A stretch of 64,000 bases of DNA. Origin: Sinorhizobium sp. A49 (GTDB lineage: Bacteria > Pseudomonadota > Alphaproteobacteria > Rhizobiales > Rhizobiaceae). The stretch spans positions 1-64,000 of the forward strand of contig NZ_MUNW01000084.1 in NCBI RefSeq assembly GCF_002002725.1, in the 5' to 3' direction. A program made the position numbers and the translations under genes. The number at the start of each line of letters is the position of its first letter. Positions within the stretch are counted from its first letter, which is position 1. Below the pieces are notes generated by a model, which saw only the letters and a list, made by a program, of their open reading frames with translations, was not told the DNA's origin and did no database searches. Below, piece by piece: positions 26,674 to 36,524 of this stretch.

Positions 26674-29574
26674 TCAGTCTATGTCGTCGCCTTCAGGCGC
26701 AACCGCATGGTCGCGATTGCCATGGATGATCTCGCGCTTGCCGACATGGTTGGCAGCACCCACCAGGCCTTCCTTCTCCATGCGCTCGACGAGCGATGCG
26801 GCACGGTTGTAGCCGATACCAAGACGACGCTGGATGTAGGAGGTCGAGCACTTCTTGTCGCGCAGCACCACCTTGACGGCCTGGTCGTAGAGTTCGTTGC
26901 CGTCTTCCGACGCCATCGCGGTCTTGTCGAAGACGGCACCCTGCTCTTCCACCGGCTCCTCTTCCTCTTCATCCGCCGTGACGGTTTCGAGGTATTCGGG
27001 CCGGCCTTGCGTCTTCAGGTGGGCGACGACATGTTCCACTTCCTGGTCCGAAACGAACGGGCCGTGGACACGGGCGATCCGCCCGCCACCCTGCATGTGC
27101 AGCATGTCGCCCTGGCCGAGCAGCTGTTCAGCACCCTGTTCGCCGAGAATGGTGCGACTGTCGATCTTGGAGGTCACCTGGAAGGAGATGCGGGTCGGGA
27201 AGTTCGCCTTGATCGTGCCGGTGATGACATCGACCGAAGGACGTTGCGTCGCCATGATCAGGTGGATACCGGCAGCGCGCGCCATCTGCGCCAGCCGCTG
27301 GATTGCCCCTTCGATCTCCTTACCGGCGACCATCATCAGGTCGGCCATCTCGTCGACGATGACGACGATATAGGGCATCGGCGCCAGATCCATCTCCTGC
27401 TGCTCGAACAGCGCCTCGCCGGTGCCCTTTTCGAAGCCGGCCGGGACAGTGCACATCACCGGCTCGCCCTTTTCGCGGGCGGCGGCAGCACGCTGGTTGT
27501 AGCCGTCGATGTTGCGCACGCCGAGGCGCGACATCTTCCGATAGCGATCCTCCATCTCGCGCACCGCCCACTTCAGCGCCATGACGGCCTTCTTCGGATC
27601 GGTGACGACAGGCGTCAGCAGATGCGGGATACCGTCATAGACGGAGAGCTCGAGCATCTTCGGATCAACCATGATCAGGCGGCACTCTTCCGGCTTCAAC
27701 CGATAGAGCAGCGACAGGATCATGGTGTTGATCGCCACCGACTTGCCAGACCCGGTGGTGCCGGCGACAAGCAGGTGCGGCATCTTGGCGAGCTCGGCGA
27801 TGACGGGTTCGCCGCCGATCGTCTTGCCGAGGCACAGCGCCAGCTTGCAGTTCGTCTTGCGGAAATCGACGGATTCGATCAGCTCGCGGAAATAGACGGT
27901 TTCGCGGGTCGCATTCGGCAGTTCGATGCCGATTACGTTACGGCCGGGCACGACGGCGACACGGGCCGACAGCGCCGACATTGAGCGGGCGATGTCGTCG
28001 GCCAGATTGATCACGCGCGAGGATTTGACACCGGGTGCGGGCTCGAATTCGTAAAGTGTGACGACCGGACCCGGGCGGACATGGATGATCTCGCCGCGCA
28101 CGCCGAAATCTTCGAGAACGCTTTCGAGGAGCCCGGCATTCTGCTCGAGCTGCTCCTGCGACATGAAGAAGCCCCGCCCTTCCGGCGGCTCTTGCAACAG
28201 GTCTTCGGACGGGAACTCATAACCATCGGCCTGAGAGAAACGCTCGGTGACGCCGATCGGCGGCAACAGCGAAGGCGCGCGCGAGACCTGCGCAGGCATG
28301 GTGATCGCCGCCTTGGAGGCAGTAACCGTACGTATCGGCTCTTCTTCGGCCATCAGCGAAGTGATTTCGGACGGTTCGATCACAACAGGCGGAACGGATG
28401 CGATTTCAGACGGCACGACCATGGGTGCAGGTGCATCGCGGACGGGTTCGACCGACACTAGTTCTACGGGCGCCGTTTCCGCGGCGGCAGGCATCGCTGG
28501 CGCGACGGCTGCCGGGCGGCATTCGACGACGCGGAACAACGACGTGATCGCCGTTGGCGGCATACGCCTGATTTCGACCGCCTTGGCGGGTGTCGGAGTT
28601 GATGCCGGCGTCGGCATCGTCACGAACGAAGCTGGCGTAAAGGAAACCGGCGCCGCGGTTTCAACGAACGGCTTCGGCTGCACGGCTACGGCCGCGGCCG
28701 GTTCGTCATCCCCACCGGACGGACCGAATTCGAAGAACGCGAAATCCGACAGGAACGACTGACGCGTGTCAGTCGGGAACTCTGGCGCGAGGGCCGTCGG
28801 CTCAGCAATCGGTAGTGGCTCGGCCGTTACAGCCGGCGGCGTGATGGCTGCAGGCACTTCGTTGACAGGCGGTACCGGCTGGCTCTCGGCGATCGCGGCA
28901 CCAGCGACGGAAACCGCGTTGGCAACATCTGCCTTGGATGCCGACGACCAATGCGGCAGCTGGCTCGTGAGCACGCGCAGAAGTTCGGACGGGCTGTAGG
29001 ATGGCAGGGCTGGTTCGGGTGCTGGGACCGGCGCGGCGAAAACTACCGGCGCTTCGACGGATGCAGCAACCTCGATGGCCACCGGAGCGACCTCGACTGT
29101 CGCGATCTCGGCGACGACCGTTTCGACGGGCGCACTGGTGTCTTCAGGCGCCACTTCGCTTTCGCTGTCCGATGGCGCGCGGCGCTTGGTAAACTCCCGT
29201 TCCGGCGTGCGGGTGAAACGAACATTCGGCGCCAGGAAGAAGTGGCTCTCCCACGTCGAATCGCCGTAGTGGCCGGCGATCTCCGACAGGGTCGGCAACG
29301 GCTCGTCAGTCGACGTCGTCACCTGGGCCGGCGCATAGGCCGTGCCCTGGCCATAAAGGCGGGCAGCGCGGCCGACATGTGCGGTTGCGTCCGGTTGCTG
29401 GTTGGCGGGTCTGCGAGGCGCGGCAGGCGCCTCGTACAGCTGGTAGGGATCGACGGGTTCCACGTCATGGGTGGGCATATCGCTCAACGCACCGTCCTGC
29501 GGATCGTCATAGTAATCCGCCTGGTTTGCATCATGCAAAGCTGCCTGAGAGAAATTTGTCCTGGGAATACGCAT
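26674..29574 (-). CDS. ftsK: DNA translocase FtsK, form without N-terminal membrane anchor
   Basis: A 966-residue protein. Residues 1 to about 480 are a low-complexity Ala/Pro/Val/Glu-rich linker with no hydrophobic helix. The C-terminal half is the FtsK/SpoIIIE motor: Walker A 'GTTGSGKS' near residue 604, Walker B '[14 protein letters not shown]', '[20 protein letters not shown]' and the C-terminal gamma winged helix '[24 protein letters not shown]' that reads KOPS sites. Classical FtsK has four membrane helices before the linker; here they are absent. ATG 29574 has AGGA just upstream; ATG 29598 is an alternative. It would pump DNA towards dif during segregation; how it reaches the septum is unclear. 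The adjacent repAB genes suggest a segregation cluster. Confidence 0.9.
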   Translation of the reverse strand: MRIPRTNFSQAALHDANQADYYDDPQDGALSDMPTHDVEPVDPYQLYEAPAAPRRPANQQPDATAHVGRAARLYGQGTAYAPAQVTTSTDEPLPTLSEIAGHYGDSTWESHFFLAPNVRFTRTPEREFTKRRAPSDSESEVAPEDTSAPVETVVAEIATVEVAPVAIEVAASVEAPVVFAAPVPAPEPALPSYSPSELLRVLTSQLPHWSSASKADVANAVSVAGAAIAESQPVPPVNEVPAAITPPAVTAEPLPIAEPTALAPEFPTDTRQSFLSDFAFFEFGPSGGDDEPAAAVAVQPKPFVETAAPVSFTPASFVTMPTPASTPTPAKAVEIRRMPPTAITSLFRVVECRPAAVAPAMPAAAETAPVELVSVEPVRDAPAPMVVPSEIASVPPVVIEPSEITSLMAEEEPIRTVTASKAAITMPAQVSRAPSLLPPIGVTERFSQADGYEFPSEDLLQEPPEGRGFFMSQEQLEQNAGLLESVLEDFGVRGEIIHVRPGPVVTLYEFEPAPGVKSSRVINLADDIARSMSALSARVAVVPGRNVIGIELPNATRETVYFRELIESVDFRKTNCKLALCLGKTIGGEPVIAELAKMPHLLVAGTTGSGKSVAINTMILSLLYRLKPEECRLIMVDPKMLELSVYDGIPHLLTPVVTDPKKAVMALKWAVREMEDRYRKMSRLGVRNIDGYNQRAAAAREKGEPVMCTVPAGFEKGTGEALFEQQEMDLAPMPYIVVIVDEMADLMMVAGKEIEGAIQRLAQMARAAGIHLIMATQRPSVDVITGTIKANFPTRISFQVTSKIDSRTILGEQGAEQLLGQGDMLHMQGGGRIARVHGPFVSDQEVEHVVAHLKTQGRPEYLETVTADEEEEEPVEEQGAVFDKTAMASEDGNELYDQAVKVVLRDKKCSTSYIQRRLGIGYNRAASLVERMEKEGLVGAANHVGKREIIHGNRDHAVAPEGDDID

Positions 29575-29855
29575 GGGTCCTGGAAGAGCTAGAGACATCG
29601 CCGAGGGGCCTGCTAAGCGATAGAAAATGAAGGTTAACAAGTCCCTTCCAAGGGCCACTCGAAAGACTTCGCGCGCGCCGCTCAACCCGGCAAAACAACC
29701 ACTGAATCACCCGCAATCCCCATCCCGCTCAAGGGCATCGCGCCATTCTGTCGCTGACGGCATGGGGTTGAAAATATTTCTTCCGCATCGTCATTTTTGC
29801 ACGCGGGAACACAGCAAGCCGACCTGGGCAGTCGGAGCAACGGACCATAACGAAT

Positions 29856-29886
29856 CGGGCCGGCGTGACCTCGTCACGCCGGCCCG
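29856..29886 (-). terminator. Hairpin downstream of repB
   Basis: Perfect 14-base stem CGGGCCGGCGTGAC / GTCACGCCGGCCCG with a CTC loop, 37 bases after the repB stop. The following minus-strand bases are T-rich (GATTCGTTATGG) but not a pure run. It closes the repAB unit, and no repC follows. Between it and the ftsK start (29575-29855) I see no gene. Confidence 0.75.
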
Positions 29887-29923
29887 AAGATGATCGCCAC
29901 AGGCTTGCGGAAATCTCGAAGAT

Positions 29924-30982
29924 TTAGCTCCGGCGCGCAGCCGCGAAAGCGGCGTGATGCCTGGACAGAAGCTCGATCGCCTCGTCGACAAAAGCCGGGC
30001 TCACATCGGCCGAAAACTCGATCCTGGCGCTCTTGCCATCGCGCTTCAGCTTGGCGAAGGCCCTGCCGTTGTCGTCGACGAGAACCTCGGGCTTCGCCGT
30101 ATCCTGCTTTTCCGTGCGCGACAGTCGCGCAAAGACGAACTGGAAGCGCTGATCGCTGTCGGCTTCAAGGAAACGCCTCAATCCAATCTCTTCCTGCGCC
30201 TTCTGCCGAGCCGGCTCGCCCTCGAGCATCGCACCGATCGCCATCCAGCGTTCGCGGCCGACCTTGGGCGCCGGACCGATCGCCCGCGCGATTGGCAGCG
30301 GAACGCTTTCGGCAACCTGGATCAGCCGCGACAATTCGCTCTTCTGGACGGCAAGCGCATCGCCGATGACCTTGCGGTCAAAGCCGCGGTCGGCCAGGGC
30401 GGCGGCAAACAGCGCCCGCTCGATAAACGACAGGTTGCGACGCTCGGCGTTTTCCTTGCCTTGCGCCAGCACAAGCTCGTCGTCGGTCAAAGGCCGAACG
30501 ATGGCCTTGACCTTGATGCCGAGGCTGCGGACGGCGTTCAGCCGGCGGTGGCCATAGGCGGTCTGATAGCGGCCCTGCTTTTCGGGATGCGGGCGCACCA
30601 GGATCGGCGACTGCTGGCCGTTCTCGCGAATGCTGTCGCCGAGAGCCAGGAAGTCCGGATCGTCCAGCTCGCCGTCGGTCAGTCGGTCGCCGACGAAAGA
30701 GGCGTCCACCAGATCGGGATCGAGTTCCACGACCCGTTCGCCCTGATGCAGCGCCTCGCGCAGCGACCGGGCTTCCTCGGCCTCACGCGTGATGCTGCCC
30801 AGCGAAAGCCCCATGGCCTTGATGGCGCCCGATGCCGCCCGAGGTGTTTCGGCAGGCTGGGGTACGGCTTTCGGGCCTGCCGCCTCGGCGGGAGTGGTCA
30901 AATTCTGCTCAGCTGCGGGCGCGGCCGGTGTTACGTTTCCGGAGAAGAGTGCACGCAGTTCGTTCTTGCGGTTGCCAGCCAT
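29924..30982 (-). CDS. repB: Plasmid partitioning protein RepB (ParB family)
   Basis: A 352-residue ParB-type centromere-binding protein. The ParB/Srx-like nuclease fold is at about residues 90-180 with 'QQSPILVRPHPEKQGRYQ', 'AYGHRRLNAVRSLG' and 'QGKENAERRNLSFIERALF', then the DNA-binding helix-turn-helix 'KVIGDALAVQKSELSRLIQV'. The start MAGNRKNELRALF is typical of RepB of repABC plasmids. It lies 4 bases after repA. In repABC replicons repC follows with a counter-transcribed RNA between; here a terminator follows instead, so the pair is orphaned from a replication initiator within this window. Confidence 0.92.
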   Translation of the reverse strand: MAGNRKNELRALFSGNVTPAAPAAEQNLTTPAEAAGPKAVPQPAETPRAASGAIKAMGLSLGSITREAEEARSLREALHQGERVVELDPDLVDASFVGDRLTDGELDDPDFLALGDSIRENGQQSPILVRPHPEKQGRYQTAYGHRRLNAVRSLGIKVKAIVRPLTDDELVLAQGKENAERRNLSFIERALFAAALADRGFDRKVIGDALAVQKSELSRLIQVAESVPLPIARAIGPAPKVGRERWMAIGAMLEGEPARQKAQEEIGLRRFLEADSDQRFQFVFARLSRTEKQDTAKPEVLVDDNGRAFAKLKRDGKSARIEFSADVSPAFVDEAIELLSRHHAAFAAARRS

Positions 30983-30986
30983 GTCT

Positions 30987-32246
30987 TTAGCGCCCCCAGG
31001 CCGCATGAATGAGAGCTTCGATCTCGCCGTTGACGGCGTTCAAGGATTCGATCGCGCGGTCATAGGTGGCGCGTGTGAAGTTTTCCCGGCCCACTTCGTA
31101 GAGCGTCTGCTTGGTCAGGCCGGCGTCGGAAACGGCAGTCGACTTGACCATCGCCGAAGTCAGGACGCGGTCGCCGAACAGCGAGCGCATGAAACCGACG
31201 ATCTGCGCCTGCGGGCCATCATTCGGCTCAAATCGGGTGACGAGATAGCGCAGGAAGTCAAAATTGAGCTCACCGCCTGCTTCGCGCACGACGCTCAGGA
31301 GGTCCGAGGTCATGTAGAGGAACTGGTTCATCGATGCGACGTCGAGCATCTGCGGATGCACGGTAACGAGTACAGAAGTCGAGGCGCACAGCGCCGACAG
31401 TGTGAGATAGCCGAGCTGCGGCGGGCAGTCGATGACGACGACATCGTAATCGTCGGCAACGCTTGCCAGCGCCGACTGCACACGGGCGAAGAACAGCGGG
31501 CCGGCATCCGAGCCGCTGTGGCGGGCGCTGAGCGCCTGCGGCGTCGTATGCTCGAACTCCTGCAGTTCCAGATTGCCTGGCACCAGGTCGAGCCCGTCGA
31601 AATAGGTCGGGCGGATGATGTCCTTCAGCGGCCGCGCTTCGGCGTCGTAGCGGATGGCGCCATAGAGCGTGTCGTTGCCGGTGAGGTCCAGCTCCGGCTG
31701 GTAGCCGAACAGGGCCGAGAGCGATGCCTGCGGGTCGAGGTCGACGGCCAGAACCCGGTGTCCGGTCATGGCGAGATATTGCGCAATGTGCACAGACGAG
31801 GTGGTCTTGCCGGAGCCGCCCTTGAAGTTGGTGACGGAAATCACCTGCAGATGTTCGCCGCGCTCGCGGTCACGCCATTTCAGGTAGCTGCGCGCCTTGG
31901 CGGCATTGCCCTTGGCAAGCGCCTGCTCGGCAAGGTGGCGGCGGAGCGCATTGATGTCGGAGAGCGAATAGGAGCGGCGGCCGCCGGTGCCGGTGTCAGG
32001 CTGCGGCCCCTCGCCCGCGAGCGAAAGCTGGCGGAGATAGCCGTCGGAGACGCCGATCAGCTTTGCAGCTTCGCCTGAGGTGAAGCTGCGAAGGGTCTTC
32101 ATCGCGGTCGGCGGAAACAGCCGCTCCCGCATCGCCTTCAGTTGTTCGGAAAGGGCGCGCGCATCGGCAGCAATCGCTTCATCGGCCGGCTGCCGGGCGT
32201 GGGAAAGATCCGTCTCGGGTCGTGTCTGTGTTACCGTCATATCCAT
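30987..32246 (-). CDS. repA: Plasmid partitioning protein RepA (ParA family)
   Basis: A 419-residue ParA ATPase of the repABC type: an N-terminal helix-turn-helix ('FTSGEAAKLIGVSDGYLRQ') used for autoregulation, then deviant Walker A 'NFKGGSGKTTSSVHIAQYLA', switch region 'AVDLDPQASLSALFGY' and Walker B 'YDVVVIDCPPQLGYLTLSAL'. With RepB it positions DNA copies before division. ATG 32246 has AAGGAG about 11 bases upstream; ATG 32240 is also possible. It is transcribed with repB and lies downstream of the M20 peptidase operon terminator. Confidence 0.92.
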   Translation of the reverse strand: MDMTVTQTRPETDLSHARQPADEAIAADARALSEQLKAMRERLFPPTAMKTLRSFTSGEAAKLIGVSDGYLRQLSLAGEGPQPDTGTGGRRSYSLSDINALRRHLAEQALAKGNAAKARSYLKWRDRERGEHLQVISVTNFKGGSGKTTSSVHIAQYLAMTGHRVLAVDLDPQASLSALFGYQPELDLTGNDTLYGAIRYDAEARPLKDIIRPTYFDGLDLVPGNLELQEFEHTTPQALSARHSGSDAGPLFFARVQSALASVADDYDVVVIDCPPQLGYLTLSALCASTSVLVTVHPQMLDVASMNQFLYMTSDLLSVVREAGGELNFDFLRYLVTRFEPNDGPQAQIVGFMRSLFGDRVLTSAMVKSTAVSDAGLTKQTLYEVGRENFTRATYDRAIESLNAVNGEIEALIHAAWGR

Positions 32247-32449
32247 TCCCGCCGTGCTCCTTGCGTGTCTTCCCGCATGGTTCACGTCGGGAAGCACTAA
32301 CAGAGATTTAATTCAGATACGCCTAAATGGCTCATATTCACAAAATTCCGTAACAGTGATGCCGGAGACAATGATTCGCGTCAAGGCGTCGAGCCGAATT
32401 CGAACTTGCCGGCGAACACAATCCCCTGTTGTCGCGAGGCGAAGGAAAC

Positions 32450-32480
32450 AAGAAAGCCGCCGACCCGAGGGCGGCGGCTT
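32450..32480 (-). terminator. Terminator of the peptide ABC operon
   Basis: Stem AAGCCGCCG / CGGCGGCTT (32454-32462 and 32472-32480) with a 9-base loop, followed on the minus strand by TCTTGTTT. It lies 38 bases after the M20 amidohydrolase stop and separates that operon from repA. The remaining interval to repA (32247-32449) should hold the repAB promoter; I see no parS-type site in it. Confidence 0.82.
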
Positions 32481-32517
32481 CGCTGGAAGATCGCAAGATA
32501 GCAATGTCGCCAGATGA

Positions 32518-33957
32518 TCAGAGCTTGGGGCCGATATGGTCCGGGATCGGGCATTGGTAGGGTTTGCCCTCGGTCTTTTCCCGCCACTCGGCCTTTGCGC
32601 GCGCCAACAGGTCCGGATCGAGGATGAGATCGAGGCCGGTCGTTGCCAGCGACTTGGCCGCATGGGCGAACGCCTTGTGTGCCGCCGGGCTCTTGCCCTG
32701 CGCCACCACCTGCCAGGTGTGCGGCGCAGTGCCGATCGCCCAGGCAGGCGCCCAGCATTGCGCCGTCGGCGTCACCCAGCTGACATCGCCGACATCGGTG
32801 GAACCGGCGCGAAAATGCGACTGGCCCTCGAAATCTCGAAGACCGAGATGCAGCCCGCTCGATCCGTCCATGCGGCTGTTGGAAAAGACGTCGCCCTTGA
32901 TCTGGTAAAGCCTGATGCTGCTGGAGATTGCTTCGGGCGTCATGGTCTTCTGGATCGCGCGCGCGAAATCAAGGTCGGCCTCATCGAACGGAACCGGTCC
33001 GAGCGCCACCATATTCTGATGGATCGCCGTTTCCAGCGTGATGTTTGGCAGGAGATTGGTGGCGGCGCGATCAAAGACGATCTCGACCTCCGTCTCGGTC
33101 ATCATGGCCGCGCCCCTGGCGACCTTGTCGATGCGTGCAGCCAGTGTCAGCGCTTCCGGCATCTGCGGTGCACGTACGAGATAGAGAGCTTCGGCCCTCG
33201 CCTGAACGACGTTGGCCGCCTTGCCGCCGGCGTCCGTGATCGCATAGTGCACGCGGCAATCCTGCGGCATGTGCTCGCGCAGGAAGTTGACGCCGATGTT
33301 CATCAGTTCCAGCGCGTCGAGGGCGCTTCGCCCAAGATGGGCGCCATTCGAAGCATGTGCTGCGATCCCCTTGAAGCGATAGTAGATTTCGAGGACGGCA
33401 AGGTTGTTGGTCGAACGCACCCCATTGAACGGCGCCGGATGCCAGGTGAGTGCGGTATCGACATCGGCAAAGGCGCCTGCACGCGCCATGAACGTCTTGC
33501 CCGAGCCGCCTTCTTCGCCGGGGCAGCCATAGTAGCGGACCGTTCCCGGTAGATTGTTTTCGCGGAGATAACGGGCCAGCGCGACGGCCGCAAGCAGCGA
33601 CCCGGTGCCGAGCAGATTGTGGCCACATCCATGTCCGGTGGCGCCGTCCTCAAGGGGCTTTGCCTCGGCCAAACCGGCGATCTGGCTCAAGCCCGCAAGC
33701 GCGTCGAACTCGCCGAGCAGAGCAATGACCGGACCGCCTTCGCCCGTTTCGCCGGTAAAGGCCGTTTCGATATCGGCCGTTCCCCGCGATATGCGAAACC
33801 CGTGCTTCTCCAGCATCGCTATCTGCGTTGCCGCCGACTTGTGCTCGCGGAAGCTCAGTTCGGCATAGTCCCAGATCGCATCGCTCATCGCTGCGAATTC
33901 GGGCTTCAACGCCTCCACGATGTCGGAAAGAGCGGCGACGACGGATGGCTGGGGCAT
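32518..33957 (-). CDS. M20 family amidohydrolase, AbgB-like
   Basis: A 479-residue M20 metallo-amidohydrolase. The metal-binding segment 'GATGHGCGHNLLGTG' lies at about residues 106-119 and the catalytic 'GCPGEEGGSGKTFMARAG' follows; 'AAHASNGAHLGRSALDALEL' belongs to the lid domain. The overall pattern is that of AbgB, a p-aminobenzoyl-glutamate hydrolase subunit, and related peptidases that split N-acyl amino acids or dipeptides. ATG 33957 has AGAGGAAT upstream; the frame extends to 34113 without support. It is the last gene of the peptide-importer operon, so it probably hydrolyses the imported compound. Confidence 0.9.
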   Translation of the reverse strand: MPQPSVVAALSDIVEALKPEFAAMSDAIWDYAELSFREHKSAATQIAMLEKHGFRISRGTADIETAFTGETGEGGPVIALLGEFDALAGLSQIAGLAEAKPLEDGATGHGCGHNLLGTGSLLAAVALARYLRENNLPGTVRYYGCPGEEGGSGKTFMARAGAFADVDTALTWHPAPFNGVRSTNNLAVLEIYYRFKGIAAHASNGAHLGRSALDALELMNIGVNFLREHMPQDCRVHYAITDAGGKAANVVQARAEALYLVRAPQMPEALTLAARIDKVARGAAMMTETEVEIVFDRAATNLLPNITLETAIHQNMVALGPVPFDEADLDFARAIQKTMTPEAISSSIRLYQIKGDVFSNSRMDGSSGLHLGLRDFEGQSHFRAGSTDVGDVSWVTPTAQCWAPAWAIGTAPHTWQVVAQGKSPAAHKAFAHAAKSLATTGLDLILDPDLLARAKAEWREKTEGKPYQCPIPDHIGPKL

Positions 33958-34067
33958 AGATATTCCTCTTGCGGGCGACATGGCGCCGGCCGCATTGGCA
34001 TTTCTGTCTTCAGGTGGAGAGTGGCGGCACGGATGCCGCCACTTAGGGTGCAATGGGGGACCGGGCC

Positions 34068-35612
34068 TTAGTCGTCGAGCGTGACTTCCCAGAGCCGGGT
34101 GTTCGACTGCCACACGGGCTCGCCGTGCAGCTTCTTCGTCGCGCCCCAGATGTCGACCATGTCGTACATGAAGATCCCCGGGACTTCCTCGAGCATCAGC
34201 TTGTGGAACTCGTCGAAGATAGCCTGGCGCTTTGCCTGGTCGGCCTCGACATAGGCCGCCTTCATCAGTTCGATCGCCTTCGGATTATCCCACATCAGCG
34301 AGGCGTTCTTGTCCTTGTTGCCGACGTAGAAGCTGTACATCAGCGCCGGATCGAGACGCGGAGCCACGGACTGCGAAATCACCTGGTAGTTGCCGGAGCG
34401 GCGACGGTCGACCTGGGTCGCATAGTCGAGCACCTCGATCTGCACGTTGAGACCAACCTGTTGCATCATCGCCTGGGCGACGACGGCCGCCGGGAAGCTC
34501 GGCACGTTGCCGCGCTTGTTGGCGATGATGGTGATCGGCTCGCCGTTGTAGCCGGCATCCGCCAGATCCTTCTTGGCCTTTTCCAGGTCCATCGGGATCT
34601 TCGTCTTCTGGGCATCCGAATAAAAGATCGAGTCTGCCGAAACCATCGAGCCATTGGCCTCGCCGGTTCCGTTCGAGACGGCGGCAACCAACTGGTCGAG
34701 ATCGAGCGCTTCGGCCATGGCCCGGCGCACGGCGACGTTGCTCAGCACCTTGTCGCGGGTCTGGAAATACAACAGGTTCTTGCCATTGTTGCGCTTGACG
34801 ATGAGCTGCATCGTCTCGCTGTCCTTGAACTCCGAAATCAGGTCGGCGGAGACTTCGGCGGTGTCGAGCGCACCCGAAAGTAGGCCGGTCTTCACCGTCG
34901 ATGCATCGGGAATGACCATGAACTTGATGCCGTCGACCAAGGGCCGCTTGGAGCCGACCATGCCATCCGGCTTGCCGTCATTGGCGGGCGAAACATAGGC
35001 TTCGTTCTTTTCGAGGCGGACATACTCGCCCTTCTTCCACTCGGCCCATTTGAACGGCCCGGTGCCGATGGGCGCGACAAAAGCACCATCGGCGCCAACC
35101 GAATCCTTGGCGATGATGCCGGTGTAGCCGCACTCCGGACGTGCCATCAGGCCGAGGAAGACGGCCGAGGGCTTTTCGATCGTCATCGTCACTGTTGTCG
35201 GATCGGCGGCAGTGACGGCCGAAACCTTGATCGTCTTGCTGCCATCGAAATCGCCGGCGCAGGTCCACTTGGTGTCCGCAGCCATGTAGCGGTTCCAGTT
35301 CCAGACGACGTCGTCGGCCGTCACCGCATTGCCATTGTGGAACTTGACGTCATCGCGCAGCTTGAAGGTATAGGTCAGGCCATCCGGCGACACCTCGAAG
35401 CTCTTGGCAACGAGTGGCTTGACCTCGCCGTTCTCGGCGTAGCCGACGAGGCCCTCGACGATATGGAAGATCACGGAATCGGTGTTGCCGTCGCGGTTGA
35501 CACCCGGAACGTTGCTGCGGATATCGGAGCTCTGCGCGACGACGAGGTCACGCGCTTCGGCAAAGCCGATGGCACTCATCAGCATTGTGCCGGCAAGGAA
35601 AATGTTCTTCAT
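34068..35612 (-). CDS. Dipeptide/oligopeptide ABC transporter substrate-binding protein
   Basis: A 514-residue family 5 solute-binding protein with a signal peptide ('MKNIFLAGTMLMSAIGFAEA'). Family features are 'NTDSVIFHIVEGLVGYAENG', 'LTYTFKLRDDVKFHNGNAVT' and 'PIGTGPFKWAEWKKGEYVRL'. DppA/OppA-like proteins bind peptides, but rhizobial paralogues also bind opines, sugars or cyclic compounds, so the ligand is open. It is encoded after the beta-lactamase-fold protein rather than before the permeases, which is an uncommon order. Confidence 0.93.
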   Translation of the reverse strand: MKNIFLAGTMLMSAIGFAEARDLVVAQSSDIRSNVPGVNRDGNTDSVIFHIVEGLVGYAENGEVKPLVAKSFEVSPDGLTYTFKLRDDVKFHNGNAVTADDVVWNWNRYMAADTKWTCAGDFDGSKTIKVSAVTAADPTTVTMTIEKPSAVFLGLMARPECGYTGIIAKDSVGADGAFVAPIGTGPFKWAEWKKGEYVRLEKNEAYVSPANDGKPDGMVGSKRPLVDGIKFMVIPDASTVKTGLLSGALDTAEVSADLISEFKDSETMQLIVKRNNGKNLLYFQTRDKVLSNVAVRRAMAEALDLDQLVAAVSNGTGEANGSMVSADSIFYSDAQKTKIPMDLEKAKKDLADAGYNGEPITIIANKRGNVPSFPAAVVAQAMMQQVGLNVQIEVLDYATQVDRRRSGNYQVISQSVAPRLDPALMYSFYVGNKDKNASLMWDNPKAIELMKAAYVEADQAKRQAIFDEFHKLMLEEVPGIFMYDMVDIWGATKKLHGEPVWQSNTRLWEVTLDD

Positions 35613-35665
35613 GGTTCCACTCTTCTCCAGTTGTTTCTTGTTGGTTTGTTGCGGTTGATTTCGGC

Positions 35666-36523
35666 TCAGAACGCGTCCCAGCAGGCCTTGGACAACAGGC
35701 CGATGGTTTCGAGCGCAATGGTGTAGCCGGGCGTGCCGTCAGCCATCACCTGCGGCACGGCATCGGTGAAGACGGCAATGCCGTAGAGGGCCCGGCCGTC
35801 GCGATAGACGAGACCGGCATCCATGCGCCCGCGCTTGCCGCGGCCGGACTTGCTGGCAACGACCGCCTCGAAAGGCAGGCGCGAACGGATGCCGTAGCGC
35901 AGCACCTGGTTCTTCAGGGTCTGCAGCGCGAAGCGGCAGAGCTCGACAGAGGTCCCGAGACGGGCAGCGGCGGCCTCATCGTCCTGAGCGGCAAGGATCA
36001 GTTCGAGCAGCAGGATCTGGTCACCGGCCGTCGTCGTCGTGACTTCGCCCAGCGAATGGTCGGGTTTGAGGCCAAGCGGCGGGATCAGGAAACGGTGGTG
36101 GGTGCCGGCCATGCCGATCGCCTTGCAGTAGCTGTCGACCTCTTCCAGCGTCAGCCGCTCCAGCACCATCTTGGTGCAGACGTTGTCGCTCAAGACCATC
36201 ATGCCGACGATGGCGTCGCGCAACGAAATGACGATGCCCGGCGTCATGTAGCGGAACATGCCGCTCGCGACCTCGTGCTTGAGCCGCTCCTCGTAGGTGA
36301 TGGCTGAATCGAGATCGAGCCGGCCCTCATGCGCCGCCTTCAGCGCCGCCATCATGATCGAGGTCTTGCGCGTGCTGGCCGACGGCGTCTCTTCGTTTTC
36401 ACCCCGACCAATGGCCTCGCCGGTCTGGAGGTTGCGGACGAGAAAACGGGTGATGAACGGCTGGGCGTCGGCAATCGCGTGAAGCTGTTCGGCGATGGTG
36501 GCGGTTTTGGTCGCGACAGTCAT
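35666..36523 (-). CDS. Beta-lactamase-fold serine hydrolase without signal peptide
   Basis: A 285-residue protein of the class A beta-lactamase/penicillin-recognising fold. All three motifs are visible: S50-x-x-K53 in 'SASTRKTS', SDN at 112-114 in 'VLSDNVCTK', and KSG at 225-227. There is no signal peptide or lipobox, so the enzyme should stay in the cytoplasm, unlike true beta-lactamases. Its start lies 1 base from the stop of the ATPase gene, so it is fully integrated in the peptide-importer operon. A role in opening a lactam or cleaving an amide or ester in the imported compound is inference. Confidence 0.85.
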   Translation of the reverse strand: MTVATKTATIAEQLHAIADAQPFITRFLVRNLQTGEAIGRGENEETPSASTRKTSIMMAALKAAHEGRLDLDSAITYEERLKHEVASGMFRYMTPGIVISLRDAIVGMMVLSDNVCTKMVLERLTLEEVDSYCKAIGMAGTHHRFLIPPLGLKPDHSLGEVTTTTAGDQILLLELILAAQDDEAAAARLGTSVELCRFALQTLKNQVLRYGIRSRLPFEAVVASKSGRGKRGRMDAGLVYRDGRALYGIAVFTDAVPQVMADGTPGYTIALETIGLLSKACWDAF

Positions 36524-36524
36524 A

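Noticed and set aside
26287-27984. 565-codon plus-strand frame
   Set aside because: Antisense to the FtsK motor domain, which is intact on the minus strand.
29575-32517. Search for parS sites (GTTNNNNGCNNNNAAC) around repAB
   Set aside because: None found by eye in the intergenic parts near repAB; coding parts were not exhaustively scanned.
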